DNA of 64,000 bases from Sphingopyxis sp. H053. Its GTDB lineage: Bacteria; Pseudomonadota; Alphaproteobacteria; Sphingomonadales; Sphingomonadaceae. The notes below the pieces were generated by a model. The model had not been told where the DNA came from and searched no databases. It was given only the letters and a program-made list of their open reading frames with translations. The DNA is taken from positions 310,001-374,000 of the forward strand of contig NZ_LNRU01000002.1 of assembly GCF_001468225.1 (NCBI RefSeq), given 5' to 3'. Positions 18,227 to 26,425 of this stretch are shown here, piece by piece (position 1 is the first letter of the stretch; each line of letters starts with the position of its first letter). The position numbers and the translations under genes were made by a program.

Positions 18227-18545
18227 GAAAATCTCCGTTCCCGGTGCGCGCCCCCCGATTGGTCGAACGGCGCCCCTGATGAAAAATCACCGGCGAACGA
18301 GAAGAGATGTGCTGACTCGCCCCCGGTGACGCCGCCACTAGGGTGATTCGATGACGGTCTGACGCCAGAGCCGTGACAGTTGAGTGACTCTTTTGAGTCG
18401 GTTCGATGACAAGAACGGCGGCACTAGGAGCCGCTTGTTCGCACCTGCGAAAATAAATGCGGCGAAGCTCGCTTGCATCACCCGGAAAGCTTTGCTAGGC
18501 GCCCGCTCCTACCTGGTGCCGGACCCGTCCGGACCATCATGATGT
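18227..18545. other. Intergenic region between lipoprotein gene and tRNA-Leu
   Basis: 319 bp with no supported gene. It holds the minus-strand PhoB-like box (18373-18412) and the leader of the lipoprotein gene, with a GGAG ribosome site. Toward the tRNA there is a weak plus-strand promoter candidate, TTGCAT at 18473-18478, followed by GCTAGG near 18494-18499. Confidence 0.5.
18373..18412 (-). promoter_or_regulatory. Candidate PhoB box upstream of the lipoprotein-receptor operon
   Basis: Minus-strand 7-mers at exact 11-bp steps: TTGTCAT (18412-18406), CCGACTC (18401-18395), GAGTCAC (18390-18384) and CTGTCAC (18379-18373). The first and last match the PhoB repeat CTGTCAY at 6 and 7 of 7 positions; the second is poor. 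The lipoprotein ATG is about 147 bp further on, so the transcript would have a long leader. Confidence 0.65.
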
Positions 18546-18632
18546 GCGGTCGTGGCGGAACTGGTAGACGCGCAACGTTGAGGTCGTTGTGGCCGAAAGG
18601 CCGTGGAAGTTCGAGTCTTCTCGACCGCACCA
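18546..18632 (+). tRNA. tRNA-Leu (anticodon GAG)
   Basis: Class II tRNA of 87 nt including the encoded CCA. The acceptor stem pairs GCGGTCG with CGACCGC, the D region contains TGGTAGAC, the anticodon stem pairs CAACG with CGTTG around loop TTGAGGT, the long variable arm has GGCCGAAAGGCC, and the T arm contains GTTCGAGTC. Discriminator base A is followed by CCA. An AT-rich stretch follows immediately. Confidence 0.96.
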
Positions 18633-18904
18633 TCATTTTTGATTTATTATTTAGGTTCAAATACTTAGGTGATTCCTGAAAGGTTCTGGACCACCTTTTA
18701 CCCCCCTTCGTAACAGGCTGCGGCGAATAATGGCCCGCCGGCCTCACACTTCTGCTAACCATGGCCTTGAAGTGAAACGACTTTCTAGTCGGCATTCGTG
18801 AGCACAGCGGCCCTTTAGTTTGCAATGGCCGATAGCGGACAGGCGGCTCTCGGCCCGCCATCGCAGGATGCAGACATCCCCAGCATCAAGGACGCCGCCT
18901 GGCG

Positions 18905-19864
18905 TTACAAGCTATGAAGCCGTCCAAGCATCGCGGCGATGCTGTCGGCGCGCTCCGGTCCGATCCTCCATCCCGTAGCGTCCACCGACACGCGGATCGA
19001 AGCGTCCGGGTCGATCGCGAATCCCGCGCGCTCGAGCGCTCGGCGCGTCCATGCGGCGCGAACGCCCTTCCCCTCCAATGCTATGCGCCGACTCGCCGGA
19101 CGTCGCAGTTCGAAATGGCCCGCCTCCTCGTCGAAGCTAACGCCGTCGGCCGCAAAAATCCGGGCGAAATCGCCCGAGAGGATCAGGTCCTCCGGCGCGC
19201 CATCGAGAAGCCTCGTGCCGTCGTAGAGCCACAGGCGGTTCGCACAGCGCAAGGCGAGCTCGAGTTCGTGCGTCGAGATGACGATCGCATAGCCCCTTTG
19301 CCCCGCGAGCTCGCCGAGCAGCGCGAAGAAGGCGACGCGCCGCGGCACGTCGAGAAAGGAGGTGACCTCGTCGAGGAGCAGCAGGCGTGGCTGCTGGGCG
19401 AGCGCCCGTGCGACCATGACGCGTTGCCTTTCGCCGTCGGAAAGGCTCGCCACCGGGCGATCACGAAACGCCGCGGCGCCCACGAGCGCCAGTGCTTCGT
19501 CGACGATCGCAATATCTGCGGGCGCGAGCCTTCCTTGCCAGCCCGTGTGCGGATATCGCCCCGCGGCGGCGAGCTCGAATCCTGTAAGATAACCCGTCTG
19601 CGGCCGTTCGGTGAGAACCACGCCCAGCCTTTGTGCCTTCGCGCGCGCCGACAGGGATGCGAGAGGTTCGCCTTCGAGCGCGATCGATCCGGCTAGCGGC
19701 GGCAGGAGGCCCGCGAGCGTACGCAGCAGTGTCGTCTTGCCCGTCCCGTTCGGACCGACGAGCGCAACGACGTCACCGGGATGAAGAGCGAGCGAGAGAT
19801 GCTCGGCGACGAGGCGGCCAGAATAACCGATCGCAAGATCATCGGTCGAAAGGATCCCACTCAT
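18905..19864 (-). CDS. Iron/siderophore ABC transporter ATPase (FecE/FhuC type) with C-terminal extension
   Basis: ATPase of a siderophore- or cobalamin-type importer. About 319 residues from the ATG at 19864, which overlaps the permease stop (ATGA). Walker A GPNGTGKTT near residue 38, Q-loop in the VVLTERPQTG region, signature SLSDGERQR, Walker B LLLLDEVTSFLD, and the H-loop STHELE. The family is normally about 255 residues. Here 60-70 extra residues follow FDEEAGHFELRRP and form a small alpha/beta extension (KGVRAAWTRRALERAGFAI...). Similar tails occur in some FecE-like proteins; their role is not known to me. Confidence 0.92.
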   Translation of the reverse strand: MSGILSTDDLAIGYSGRLVAEHLSLALHPGDVVALVGPNGTGKTTLLRTLAGLLPPLAGSIALEGEPLASLSARAKAQRLGVVLTERPQTGYLTGFELAAAGRYPHTGWQGRLAPADIAIVDEALALVGAAAFRDRPVASLSDGERQRVMVARALAQQPRLLLLDEVTSFLDVPRRVAFFALLGELAGQRGYAIVISTHELELALRCANRLWLYDGTRLLDGAPEDLILSGDFARIFAADGVSFDEEAGHFELRRPASRRIALEGKGVRAAWTRRALERAGFAIDPDASIRVSVDATGWRIGPERADSIAAMLGRLHSL

Positions 19865-20895
19865 GCCGCGGCTCCGAACCGGGCATGCCGGCGCAGTAGC
19901 ACCCAGAGAACGATCGGGCCGCCGATCAGCCCGTTCACCGCATTGAGGTGAAGGAGGTGGCGCGCCCACGGGAGATGGGTGATGAGGTCGGTCGCAAGCG
20001 CAAGCGCGCCTCCCGCTAGCGCCGCTGCCGGGAGCAGGATACGGTGATCCTCGGTCTGGAGCAGGCCCCGCGCTGCATGACCGGCGATCAGTCCCAGAAA
20101 GTTGATTGCGCCGCAGAAGGCAGTGACGGTGCCGACAAGAAGCGCGACCACGCCGAAGCAGGCGTAGCGCAATGCCTTTAGTGGCACGCCGAGGCTCTGC
20201 GCATAGGTGTCGCCCAGCATCAGAATGTTGAGCGGTTTTGCGAGTGCCATCAGAAGGAGCAGGCCGAGCGCGCAGGCTGGAAGCAGGATGATGTGCTGCG
20301 CCCAGGTCACCCCTGCGAAGCTCGCATCGTCCCATCCTTTGAAGGCCGACGCCTGCGTCTCGTCGATGAGATGGAGCGAGAGACTGATAAGCCCCGCCGC
20401 GATATAGCCCAGCATGAGGCCCGACAACAGCAGGGTGACATTGTCGACCCGCCGCGCGAGCAGCGTCAGCAATCCCATGACGACAATCGTCCCGCCCGAA
20501 GCCGCGACTGCGAGCCCGACGTCGCCGACGAGCCCGAAACTTTCGGCGAAGGCGGGTCCTGCCAGTCCCGTCGCGACGACGAGCAGCGCGACCCCGAAGC
20601 GGGCGCCGTGCGCAATGCCGAGCACGAAAGGGTCGGCGAGCGGGTTGCGGAACAAGGTCTGAAGCATCAGGCCGCACGCGCCGAGGCTGGCGCCGCCGAA
20701 CAGCGCGGCAAGCGCACGCGGAAGCCGGTATTCGCGGACGATATGGCCCCAGCCCTCCTGCGCGATCGTACCGCCGGTCAGGCTCGCTGCGATCGCCTTG
20801 AGGGGAATATCGACGACGCCGAGCGCCAGCTCGGCGAGGAAGAACGCCGCGATGACCCCACCGATGACGAAGGTGAAGGATATGGGCTTGATCAT
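19861..20895 (-). CDS. Iron/siderophore ABC transporter permease (FecCD family)
   Basis: Inner-membrane permease that would act as a homodimer. About 344 residues from the ATG at 20895, which overlaps the upstream gene stop (ATGA). It has about ten membrane helices, and the family motifs YRLPRALAALFGGASLGACG, NPLADPFVLGIAHGA and FLGLIAGHAAR. Only one permease gene is present, as in FepD/G-independent BtuC-like systems. Confidence 0.94.
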   Translation of the reverse strand: MIKPISFTFVIGGVIAAFFLAELALGVVDIPLKAIAASLTGGTIAQEGWGHIVREYRLPRALAALFGGASLGACGLMLQTLFRNPLADPFVLGIAHGARFGVALLVVATGLAGPAFAESFGLVGDVGLAVAASGGTIVVMGLLTLLARRVDNVTLLLSGLMLGYIAAGLISLSLHLIDETQASAFKGWDDASFAGVTWAQHIILLPACALGLLLLMALAKPLNILMLGDTYAQSLGVPLKALRYACFGVVALLVGTVTAFCGAINFLGLIAGHAARGLLQTEDHRILLPAAALAGGALALATDLITHLPWARHLLHLNAVNGLIGGPIVLWVLLRRHARFGAAA

Positions 20896-22127
20896 GCCGG
20901 GCCTCCCGGGATCTTGCGGATGAAGCGCGGACGCGCGGGCGGCTGGAGCAGTTCGGGATGGAGAATGGCGATCAGCTCGGCGAGCGCATCCTGCGGTTCG
21001 GTCATGCCCTGGTCCGACCAGCTGTTCGCGAACGGCCCGACCTTGCCGGCGTCGAACCAGTAGACCCGGCCATCTCTTACCGCACGTAGCCATGCGAGCC
21101 GCGGCTGGTCGCGGCGCAGCGTCGCCATGTCGGCCGCCCCCGGCATGAAATTGCCGAGCCAGACGTCCGCGCTCGCAGCCCGGTCGAAAAGCGTCTCCAT
21201 CGGTGCGTAAGTGAGGCTCCCCGCTATTGAATTGTCATGCCAGGCGTGGCGCCCGCCGGCATCCTCGATCATGCGGTAGAGCTGGTTGCGTCCGCCGGCC
21301 TGGCTCCACTCGTCACGGCTCTCGGGATAGCCGAGTTGGACGAGCGGCCGCGCGTCGACATTGGACGCGAGCGCGCGCAGCTTGGCGTAGCGTGCCGCGC
21401 GCGCGTCGAAGAGCTGGTTGGCGCGCGCTTCCAGATTGAAGAACAGCGCGACATATTTGATCCACTCGGCGCGCCCGAGCGGGGTCGGTTCGGTATGGTC
21501 CGACTGCGGCGCCGAGACGACGCCGAGACGTTTCAGGAGCGGATGAATATTGGCGTCGGGATAGGCGGAGTAGAAAGTGAAGAAGAGTTCGGCGCCGAGC
21601 GCGGCCGCCTGCTCGCCATTGCCGTGCTGCGCGGCATGGATGGGAATCGTCTCGCCCCGCTCGATCTGTCCGGCAATCGCCGGGATCGAGACGTTGCGCG
21701 TCGGCACGCCCTTTAGCCGATCGTCGATACCGAGGAGATGTGCGGCACCAAGCAGCGACACATTGGCGGTCGCGAAGTCGCGCACGGGAACTTCGACGAG
21801 CGTGTCGCGCGGACCAAGTTTCGGCGGCGGCGTGCCGCACTGGACAAGGACGAGGCGCAGCACCTCGCGCGTGTCGACCGAAGGCGTGAAAGTCACGCGC
21901 TTCCAGTTCCGGTGATATTCGACCTTGAGCTGCGCCGAATGGCGGAAGGCCGCCTTGTCGGGAAAATAGTCGGTGTCCTCGCGATAGTCGGCGACGCAGC
22001 CCGCGGTGAGGTTGGCGGCGGGGCGCGCGCCTATCGTGACCGTGCTGCGCGCGGGCGGCTCGCGCATCGGGATCGGCGCGCAGGCCGCGAACGCGGCGAG
22101 CGACCCGAAGGCGAGCAGCAGCCTCAC
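20892..22127 (-). CDS. Periplasmic iron-complex binding lipoprotein (TroA/FecB-like)
   Basis: Substrate-binding component of the importer. 411 residues with lipoprotein signal MRLLLAFGSLAAFAAC (lipobox AFAAC, Cys 16). It is longer than usual FecB proteins (about 300). The C-terminal half has a TroA-like pattern: DVWLGNF, DQPRLAWLRAVRDGRVYWFDAG and a final helix AELIAILHPELL. It lies between receptor and permease with 4-bp overlaps at both ends, which supports a single uptake system. Confidence 0.85.
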   Translation of the reverse strand: MRLLLAFGSLAAFAACAPIPMREPPARSTVTIGARPAANLTAGCVADYREDTDYFPDKAAFRHSAQLKVEYHRNWKRVTFTPSVDTREVLRLVLVQCGTPPPKLGPRDTLVEVPVRDFATANVSLLGAAHLLGIDDRLKGVPTRNVSIPAIAGQIERGETIPIHAAQHGNGEQAAALGAELFFTFYSAYPDANIHPLLKRLGVVSAPQSDHTEPTPLGRAEWIKYVALFFNLEARANQLFDARAARYAKLRALASNVDARPLVQLGYPESRDEWSQAGGRNQLYRMIEDAGGRHAWHDNSIAGSLTYAPMETLFDRAASADVWLGNFMPGAADMATLRRDQPRLAWLRAVRDGRVYWFDAGKVGPFANSWSDQGMTEPQDALAELIAILHPELLQPPARPRFIRKIPGGPA

Positions 22128-24214
22128 CGGCTTCCCCCGAAGCGGTAAGAAAGGCTCGCCGTGACCGTGCGCGGCGCGCCCGGGTAGAGCGGGATGAAGG
22201 CGCCGCCGCTGTCGTAATAGAATTTGTCGAAGAGGTTGAGTATATTGAGCTGCGCGCGGAGCGGCCCGAAGCCGGCGTCGAACGCGTAAGCGAGATTGGC
22301 ATCGACGCGCGTGTAGGCCGGCAGCAGGATGGAATTGTCGGTATTGCCCGCGCGGCTTCCGATATGCTGGACCCCGAAGCCGGCACTCGTGCCCTTGAGC
22401 AATCCGGCGAAATCATATGTCGTCCAGAGGCTTGCCGAGTGTCGCGGCGCATTGACGAGGCGCGCGCCCGGCGCCGCAAAGCTGTCCTCGAGGATTTTCG
22501 CATCGAGATAGGTGTAGTTGGCGATGAGCCGCCACTGCGGCGTCAGCGCGGCCGGGACCTCGACCTCTATCCCGCGCGAACGCGACTTGCCGATCTGGAT
22601 CACGAGATCGAAGTCGACCGGGTCCGATACCGCGGCATTGCGCCGAGTGATGTCGAAAAGCGCGAGCGTCGGTGTCAATCTGCCGCCGAAAAGCTCGGCC
22701 TTGGCGCCGATCTCCCAGCTTTCGCCGATGAGCGGCTTGGGCAGCGAACCATCGCGAAGGCGGCCGACGTCGACCTGCGCGCGGAACGAGCGCGCCCAGC
22801 TTCCGTAGAGCGAAAGCGCCGACACCGGGGTCCAGGTGAGACCGGCACGCGGCGAAAAGGCCCCGCGCTTCGTTGCCTCTTCCCCTGTGCTGGCCAGATA
22901 ATCGCGATTCCGGAGCTCGTTCCAGTCATAGCGACCGCCGACGAGGAGGCGCCAGTTGCCGAGTTCCATCTCGTCCTGCGCATAGACGGCGGTGGAGTCG
23001 CTGTTCCATGCGCCATCGGAGACAAGGACCGTCGGGTCGGCGCGCTGCCCATAGACCGGATTGTCGAAGTCGATCGGGATATTCACGCCGAAGGGCGGGT
23101 TACGGACGTCGAACCGCCAGTGATCATAGCCATATTCCACACCGACAAGCGCCTTGTGCTCGACCGCGCCGGTCGTGAAGCGCGCATAGAGCTCGGCCTG
23201 TGCGGTCAGATCGGTCTGGCGATCGTATGCCTGGCTGGTGCGGCGATTGACCTTGGGACCGGCAGGATCGGCGCGGCTGACCGGCGGAAAGCCGAAAGCA
23301 TAATAATAGCTGTCCTTGGTGAAGTCCGAATAGCCGAAGGCAACGCGCCCCGAGAGATCATCCGAGAAACGATGATCGACGAACAGGCTCGCGACCCCGC
23401 CCCTGTTCGTGTAGCGCGCGTCGGCCTCGCCGAACTGTCGCTCGCGCGGGGCTTCGAGGAACAGCGGGTCATTGGCGAAACCGCGGTCGAAATAGCCACG
23501 CTTGCGGGCATATTCGCCTTCGAGCGTCACGCTCGTGGCGTCCGACGGCTTCCACCGGACGACGGGTGCGATGAAGGTGTCGCGCGAAAAAGTGAAATCG
23601 CGAAAGCCCTCGCGGTCGTCGTGCGAAACATTGACGCGGAGGCCGACAGTTCCGGAAAGCGGCACCGAGACATCGCCTGTCAACCGCAACTGATCGAACG
23701 AGCCGTAGAGCGCGCTCATCTCGGCGAAGGGTTCATCGAGCGGCTTCTTCGTCACGAAGTTGACGACACCGCCGGGTTCGAAGCGGCCATAAAGCGCCGA
23801 GGCGGATCCCTTCAGCACCTCGACCTGCTCGACATTCTGCAACTGCTCGTCGGGCGCATAGGCCGAACGGCGAAGGCCGTTCTTCAGATTATAGGGGGTG
23901 ATGAAGCCGCGAATATAGAAACGGTCGTTGGTCGCGCCGAAGCCGACCTGCGGGCTGAAGCCCGGCACATAGCGCAGCGCCTCGCCGATCGTCGTAATGC
24001 CGCGGTCGCGAATGAGTTCGCGCGTCACGACCTGCACAGAATAGGGTGTTTCCTTGATCGGTGTGTCCGACTTGTTGGTCTGCGGTGCGACCGTGGCCCG
24101 ATACCCCTGCTCGCGCGTTCCGAGAACGACGATCTCGTCGACTGCCTCAACCTGCGCAACGGCCGCCGTCGGAGCCGCAACCGCGGCACCGCCGGCAAGA
24201 ATAGTCCGAAACAT
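22124..24214 (-). CDS. TonB-dependent siderophore receptor
   Basis: Outer-membrane receptor for a ferric siderophore, the first gene of the four-gene uptake operon. About 696 residues from the ATG at 24214, which has a strong AGAGGGGG ribosome site and begins the signal peptide MFRTILAGG...AVAQ. The plug has a TonB-box-like DEIVVLG, KETPYSVQVVTRELI and TIGEALRYVPGFSPQ, the pattern of TonB siderophore receptors. The barrel ends TASLSYRFGGSR. No N-terminal STN signalling domain is present, so regulation through a surface-signalling sigma factor is unlikely. Confidence 0.93.
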   Translation of the reverse strand: MFRTILAGGAAVAAPTAAVAQVEAVDEIVVLGTREQGYRATVAPQTNKSDTPIKETPYSVQVVTRELIRDRGITTIGEALRYVPGFSPQVGFGATNDRFYIRGFITPYNLKNGLRRSAYAPDEQLQNVEQVEVLKGSASALYGRFEPGGVVNFVTKKPLDEPFAEMSALYGSFDQLRLTGDVSVPLSGTVGLRVNVSHDDREGFRDFTFSRDTFIAPVVRWKPSDATSVTLEGEYARKRGYFDRGFANDPLFLEAPRERQFGEADARYTNRGGVASLFVDHRFSDDLSGRVAFGYSDFTKDSYYYAFGFPPVSRADPAGPKVNRRTSQAYDRQTDLTAQAELYARFTTGAVEHKALVGVEYGYDHWRFDVRNPPFGVNIPIDFDNPVYGQRADPTVLVSDGAWNSDSTAVYAQDEMELGNWRLLVGGRYDWNELRNRDYLASTGEEATKRGAFSPRAGLTWTPVSALSLYGSWARSFRAQVDVGRLRDGSLPKPLIGESWEIGAKAELFGGRLTPTLALFDITRRNAAVSDPVDFDLVIQIGKSRSRGIEVEVPAALTPQWRLIANYTYLDAKILEDSFAAPGARLVNAPRHSASLWTTYDFAGLLKGTSAGFGVQHIGSRAGNTDNSILLPAYTRVDANLAYAFDAGFGPLRAQLNILNLFDKFYYDSGGAFIPLYPGAPRTVTASLSYRFGGSR

Positions 24215-24275
24215 TAAACCCCCTCTAGGAACTGCCTTGAGCACCGGACACATGGTCTGCCCGACAACCCGAATC

Positions 24276-24297
24276 ATGATATATAATATCGTATCAT
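24276..24297 (-). promoter_or_regulatory. Fur-like palindrome in siderophore receptor promoter
   Basis: A perfect 6-bp inverted repeat ATGATA ... TATCAT separated by 10 AT-rich bases lies 62-83 bp upstream of the receptor ATG. AT-rich ATGATA/TATCAT half-sites resemble Fur/Irr-type sites. Iron control is inferred from the site and from the genes it precedes. Confidence 0.5.
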
Positions 24298-24431
24298 AGA
24301 ATTGGCGAAGCCTGTCCAGCCCTGAAGCTGCCGGTGACAAAATTCATCCTATTACTGATGGCTGAGGGTAGCGCTCGCCAGCAACTGGCATTCCCGGTCT
24401 GGCAGTCCAGCCGCTTGGAGGCCCCACGCGG

Positions 24432-24443
24432 CCGCACCATCAT
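24432..24443 (+). repeat. 12-bp direct repeat of tRNA-Leu 3' end
   Basis: CCGCACCATCAT here is identical to 18625-18636, which covers the last bases of tRNA-Leu, the CCA and four following bases. The two copies bracket exactly the iron-uptake operon, so this is a candidate attachment-site remnant. No integrase is present. Confidence 0.4.
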
Positions 24444-24480
24444 AAACAGTTTATGGCTTATTTTCAGCATATTGGCTGAA
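24441..24480. repeat. Two adjacent inverted repeats
   Basis: CATAAAC-A-GTTTATG at 24441-24455 is a perfect 7-bp palindrome. TTCAGC-ATATTG-GCTGAA at 24463-24480 is a perfect 6-bp stem. A further CCATAAAC follows at 24482. No T tract follows in either direction, so an operator function is more likely than termination. Confidence 0.45.
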
Positions 24481-24611
24481 ACCATAAACTTAGCGGGGGT
24501 TGTTGCTCCCTTTATCTCGAAACTTTGATGGCGATGACGAAAGCGGACTGCCGCCGTTTGCCGAGCGATAAATGGACATTGGCCATTCAGCCGGATTTCA
24601 CCCGGCGGGCT

Positions 24612-25631
24612 CTAGCGCGCAATGTCCTGCGCTACATCGGAAACGCGATCGAGCATTGCGCGCGAAAATGGCGCAAAATCGCCGTGGATGCCATGTTTGA
24701 GCACGGACAGCCCGAGGCCGCGCTTCGCTGCATCGGCCAGCGCCCTCCCCTGCCACAATCCGTCGAGAACGCCGGCCGCGAACGCATCGCCGGTTCCGAC
24801 CCGGTCGATTACCGGCGCGACGACGGTGGGATCGCTTGCGCCCCCTTCGTCGCGTGTGTCGATACGCGCCGTGATCCGGTGCATATCCGGGCCGACGATC
24901 TCGCGCGCAGTCGATGCAACATATTCGAGCGACGGAAAATGATCGAGCAGTGCAAGCGCCGCCTCGCGTCGCCGGTCTTCGGCTTCACCCGAAAATTCGC
25001 GGCCGAGGAGCAATGCCGCGTCGCGATGATTGCCGAACAGCAGCGTCGCCTGCGCAACGATCGACTTCAATACCGCCGCGGGATCGGACTGCCAGCGCTC
25101 CCAAAGGCGTCCGCGCCAATTGCCGTCGAACGACACGCCGATCCCGGCCGCGCGCGCACGCGTAACGGCTTCGAGCACGGCTTCGGCGCTGTTCGGCCCG
25201 AGCGCGGGCGTAACCCCCGACACGTGCAGCCAGCCGACGCCGTCGAACGAATGATCCCAGTTCCAGTCACCCGCTCTGGTCTCGGCAAAAGCCGAGCCGG
25301 CGCGGTCATAGACGACCTCTGCCGGCCGCATCGGACCGCCGGGGAGGTAATAATAGAGGCCCATGCGACCAGCGGGGCGGAGCACGGGCGCAACATCGAC
25401 GCCGTGGCGGCGCAGTTCCCCAAGTACGCCGTCGCCGATCGAACCTTCGGGGACGGCGCTGATCATCGCGGTGTCATGGCCAAGCGCGGCGAGCGCGACG
25501 GCGACGTTCGCCTCGGCGCCGCCGACATGCGCGTCGAACCGCGCCGACTGCAGCGGCAATTCGCCGTGCGGAACGGAGACGCGCATGACGATTTCGCCGA
25601 AGCAGGCGATGGGTCCTTGGGGGGCGATCAT
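24612..25631 (-). CDS. kdgK: 2-dehydro-3-deoxygluconate (KDG) kinase, PfkB family
   Basis: Phosphorylates KDG to KDPG in the cytoplasm. About 339 residues from the ATG at 25631, which overlaps the upstream hydratase stop (ATGA). PfkB features: early CFGEIVMR, the sugar-binding GGAEANVAVALAALG, and the ATP/catalytic motif DRVGTGDAFAAGVL near residue 290. The wider locus makes KDG from alginate, which fixes the likely substrate. No KDPG aldolase (eda) lies in this window; it must be elsewhere. It is the last gene of the gntR-hydratase-kdgK operon. Confidence 0.88.
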   Translation of the reverse strand: MIAPQGPIACFGEIVMRVSVPHGELPLQSARFDAHVGGAEANVAVALAALGHDTAMISAVPEGSIGDGVLGELRRHGVDVAPVLRPAGRMGLYYYLPGGPMRPAEVVYDRAGSAFAETRAGDWNWDHSFDGVGWLHVSGVTPALGPNSAEAVLEAVTRARAAGIGVSFDGNWRGRLWERWQSDPAAVLKSIVAQATLLFGNHRDAALLLGREFSGEAEDRRREAALALLDHFPSLEYVASTAREIVGPDMHRITARIDTRDEGGASDPTVVAPVIDRVGTGDAFAAGVLDGLWQGRALADAAKRGLGLSVLKHGIHGDFAPFSRAMLDRVSDVAQDIAR

Positions 25632-26425
25632 GGCTTGAATCCGGTTTCCGCAATGGCGGTACAGGCAATATGGACGGTCGAGCCGAAACGGGCCGTCGCC
25701 GCCCCGCCAATGCCGATCGGATGAACCCCGGTGATCGCACCGGCCGAAACCCATTGGCCGGGCTTCAATGCGATGACGCCGCGCCGATGGAGGTCGACCA
25801 GGAAATTGAGCGATCCCCACGGACCGTCGAGCACGTCGATCGCGCGCCCGGTTCCGACCGTCACGCCGTCGATTTGCGTCTCGACCGCCAGCGTCGCGAA
25901 ATCGTCGATGTCGAGCCTCGGCCCCAGCAACAGGCCATTGTTGATTCCGATATCGGCGATGATGCCATAGGGGGCATGGTCGTGGACGTCGGGTGCGGGC
26001 GAGCTTGCGACTTCGAACCCGGCGCGGATCTCATCGACCCATGTGGCACCATCGTCGCCGCCGGTCAGCCGGTCGGGCGCCGCGCGAAGGTGCAGCATCA
26101 CCTCGGCCTCGATCGCACCGGCGCCGCCGGCGAAAATCGCCGCCGCGCCCGGAACGTCCCCGTCGAGTTCGGCGATCCGCAGCACTGGCCCGGCGACACG
26201 CTCGGCGCCCAAGGTCTCGATCAATGCCACCGGAATGCGCCCGACCTTCCAGCCGAGCACCGGCGCGCCCAGCGCGGCGATCAGGCGCTGTTGCACCGCA
26301 TAGGCTTCGGCGAGCGTGGCCGGCACCGGCGCAGGAAAGGCGGGCAGCGCCCGTCCCGACAGGCGTGCGCCGAGCAGCGCCGCAACCGGATCCGGCGCGG
26401 CCGGTGAAGGCGAATGGTCCGGCAT
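25628..26425 (-). CDS. MhpD-like 2-keto-4-pentenoate hydratase family protein
   Basis: About 265 residues, the size of MhpD/TesE-type hydratases of the fumarylacetoacetase superfamily. Recognisable motifs are LGWKVGRIPVALIE, the metal-ligand region IEAEVMLHL, IADIGINNGLLLGPR and GVIALKPGQWVSAGAITGVHPI. The ATG at 26425 shares one base with the regulator stop (TGATG). Family members add water to 2-hydroxy-2,4-dienoates from aromatic meta-cleavage, but no such genes are nearby; instead it sits between the regulator and KDG kinase. A role on a 2-keto-3-deoxy acid related to DEH or KDG is inferred and unproven. Confidence 0.8.
   Translation of the reverse strand: MPDHSPSPAAPDPVAALLGARLSGRALPAFPAPVPATLAEAYAVQQRLIAALGAPVLGWKVGRIPVALIETLGAERVAGPVLRIAELDGDVPGAAAIFAGGAGAIEAEVMLHLRAAPDRLTGGDDGATWVDEIRAGFEVASSPAPDVHDHAPYGIIADIGINNGLLLGPRLDIDDFATLAVETQIDGVTVGTGRAIDVLDGPWGSLNFLVDLHRRGVIALKPGQWVSAGAITGVHPIGIGGAATARFGSTVHIACTAIAETGFKP

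Larger units (their letters stand above)
24215..24611. other. AT-richer intergenic region between iron operon and alginate locus
   Basis: 397 bp without a supported gene and visibly lower in GC than its surroundings. It holds the receptor promoter, a Fur-like palindrome (24276-24297), a 12-bp copy of the tRNA-Leu 3' end (24432-24443) and two inverted repeats (24441-24455 and 24463-24480). Confidence 0.6.

Noticed and set aside
16463..18346. 627-codon open frame on the plus strand
   Set aside because: Antisense to the lipoprotein gene; low-complexity Arg/Asp/Val product, no signal or domain.
18478..18861. 127-codon minus-strand frame over the tRNA
   Set aside because: It covers the tRNA-Leu gene in antisense and has no convincing start or domain.
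18905..24214. Cobalamin (BtuBCDF) uptake operon
   Set aside because: No cobalamin riboswitch-like leader was seen, and the receptor has siderophore-type plug motifs with a Fur-like site upstream.
24463..24480. Rho-independent terminator for kdgK
   Set aside because: The 6-bp stem is short and is followed by A-rich, not T-rich, sequence on the minus strand.
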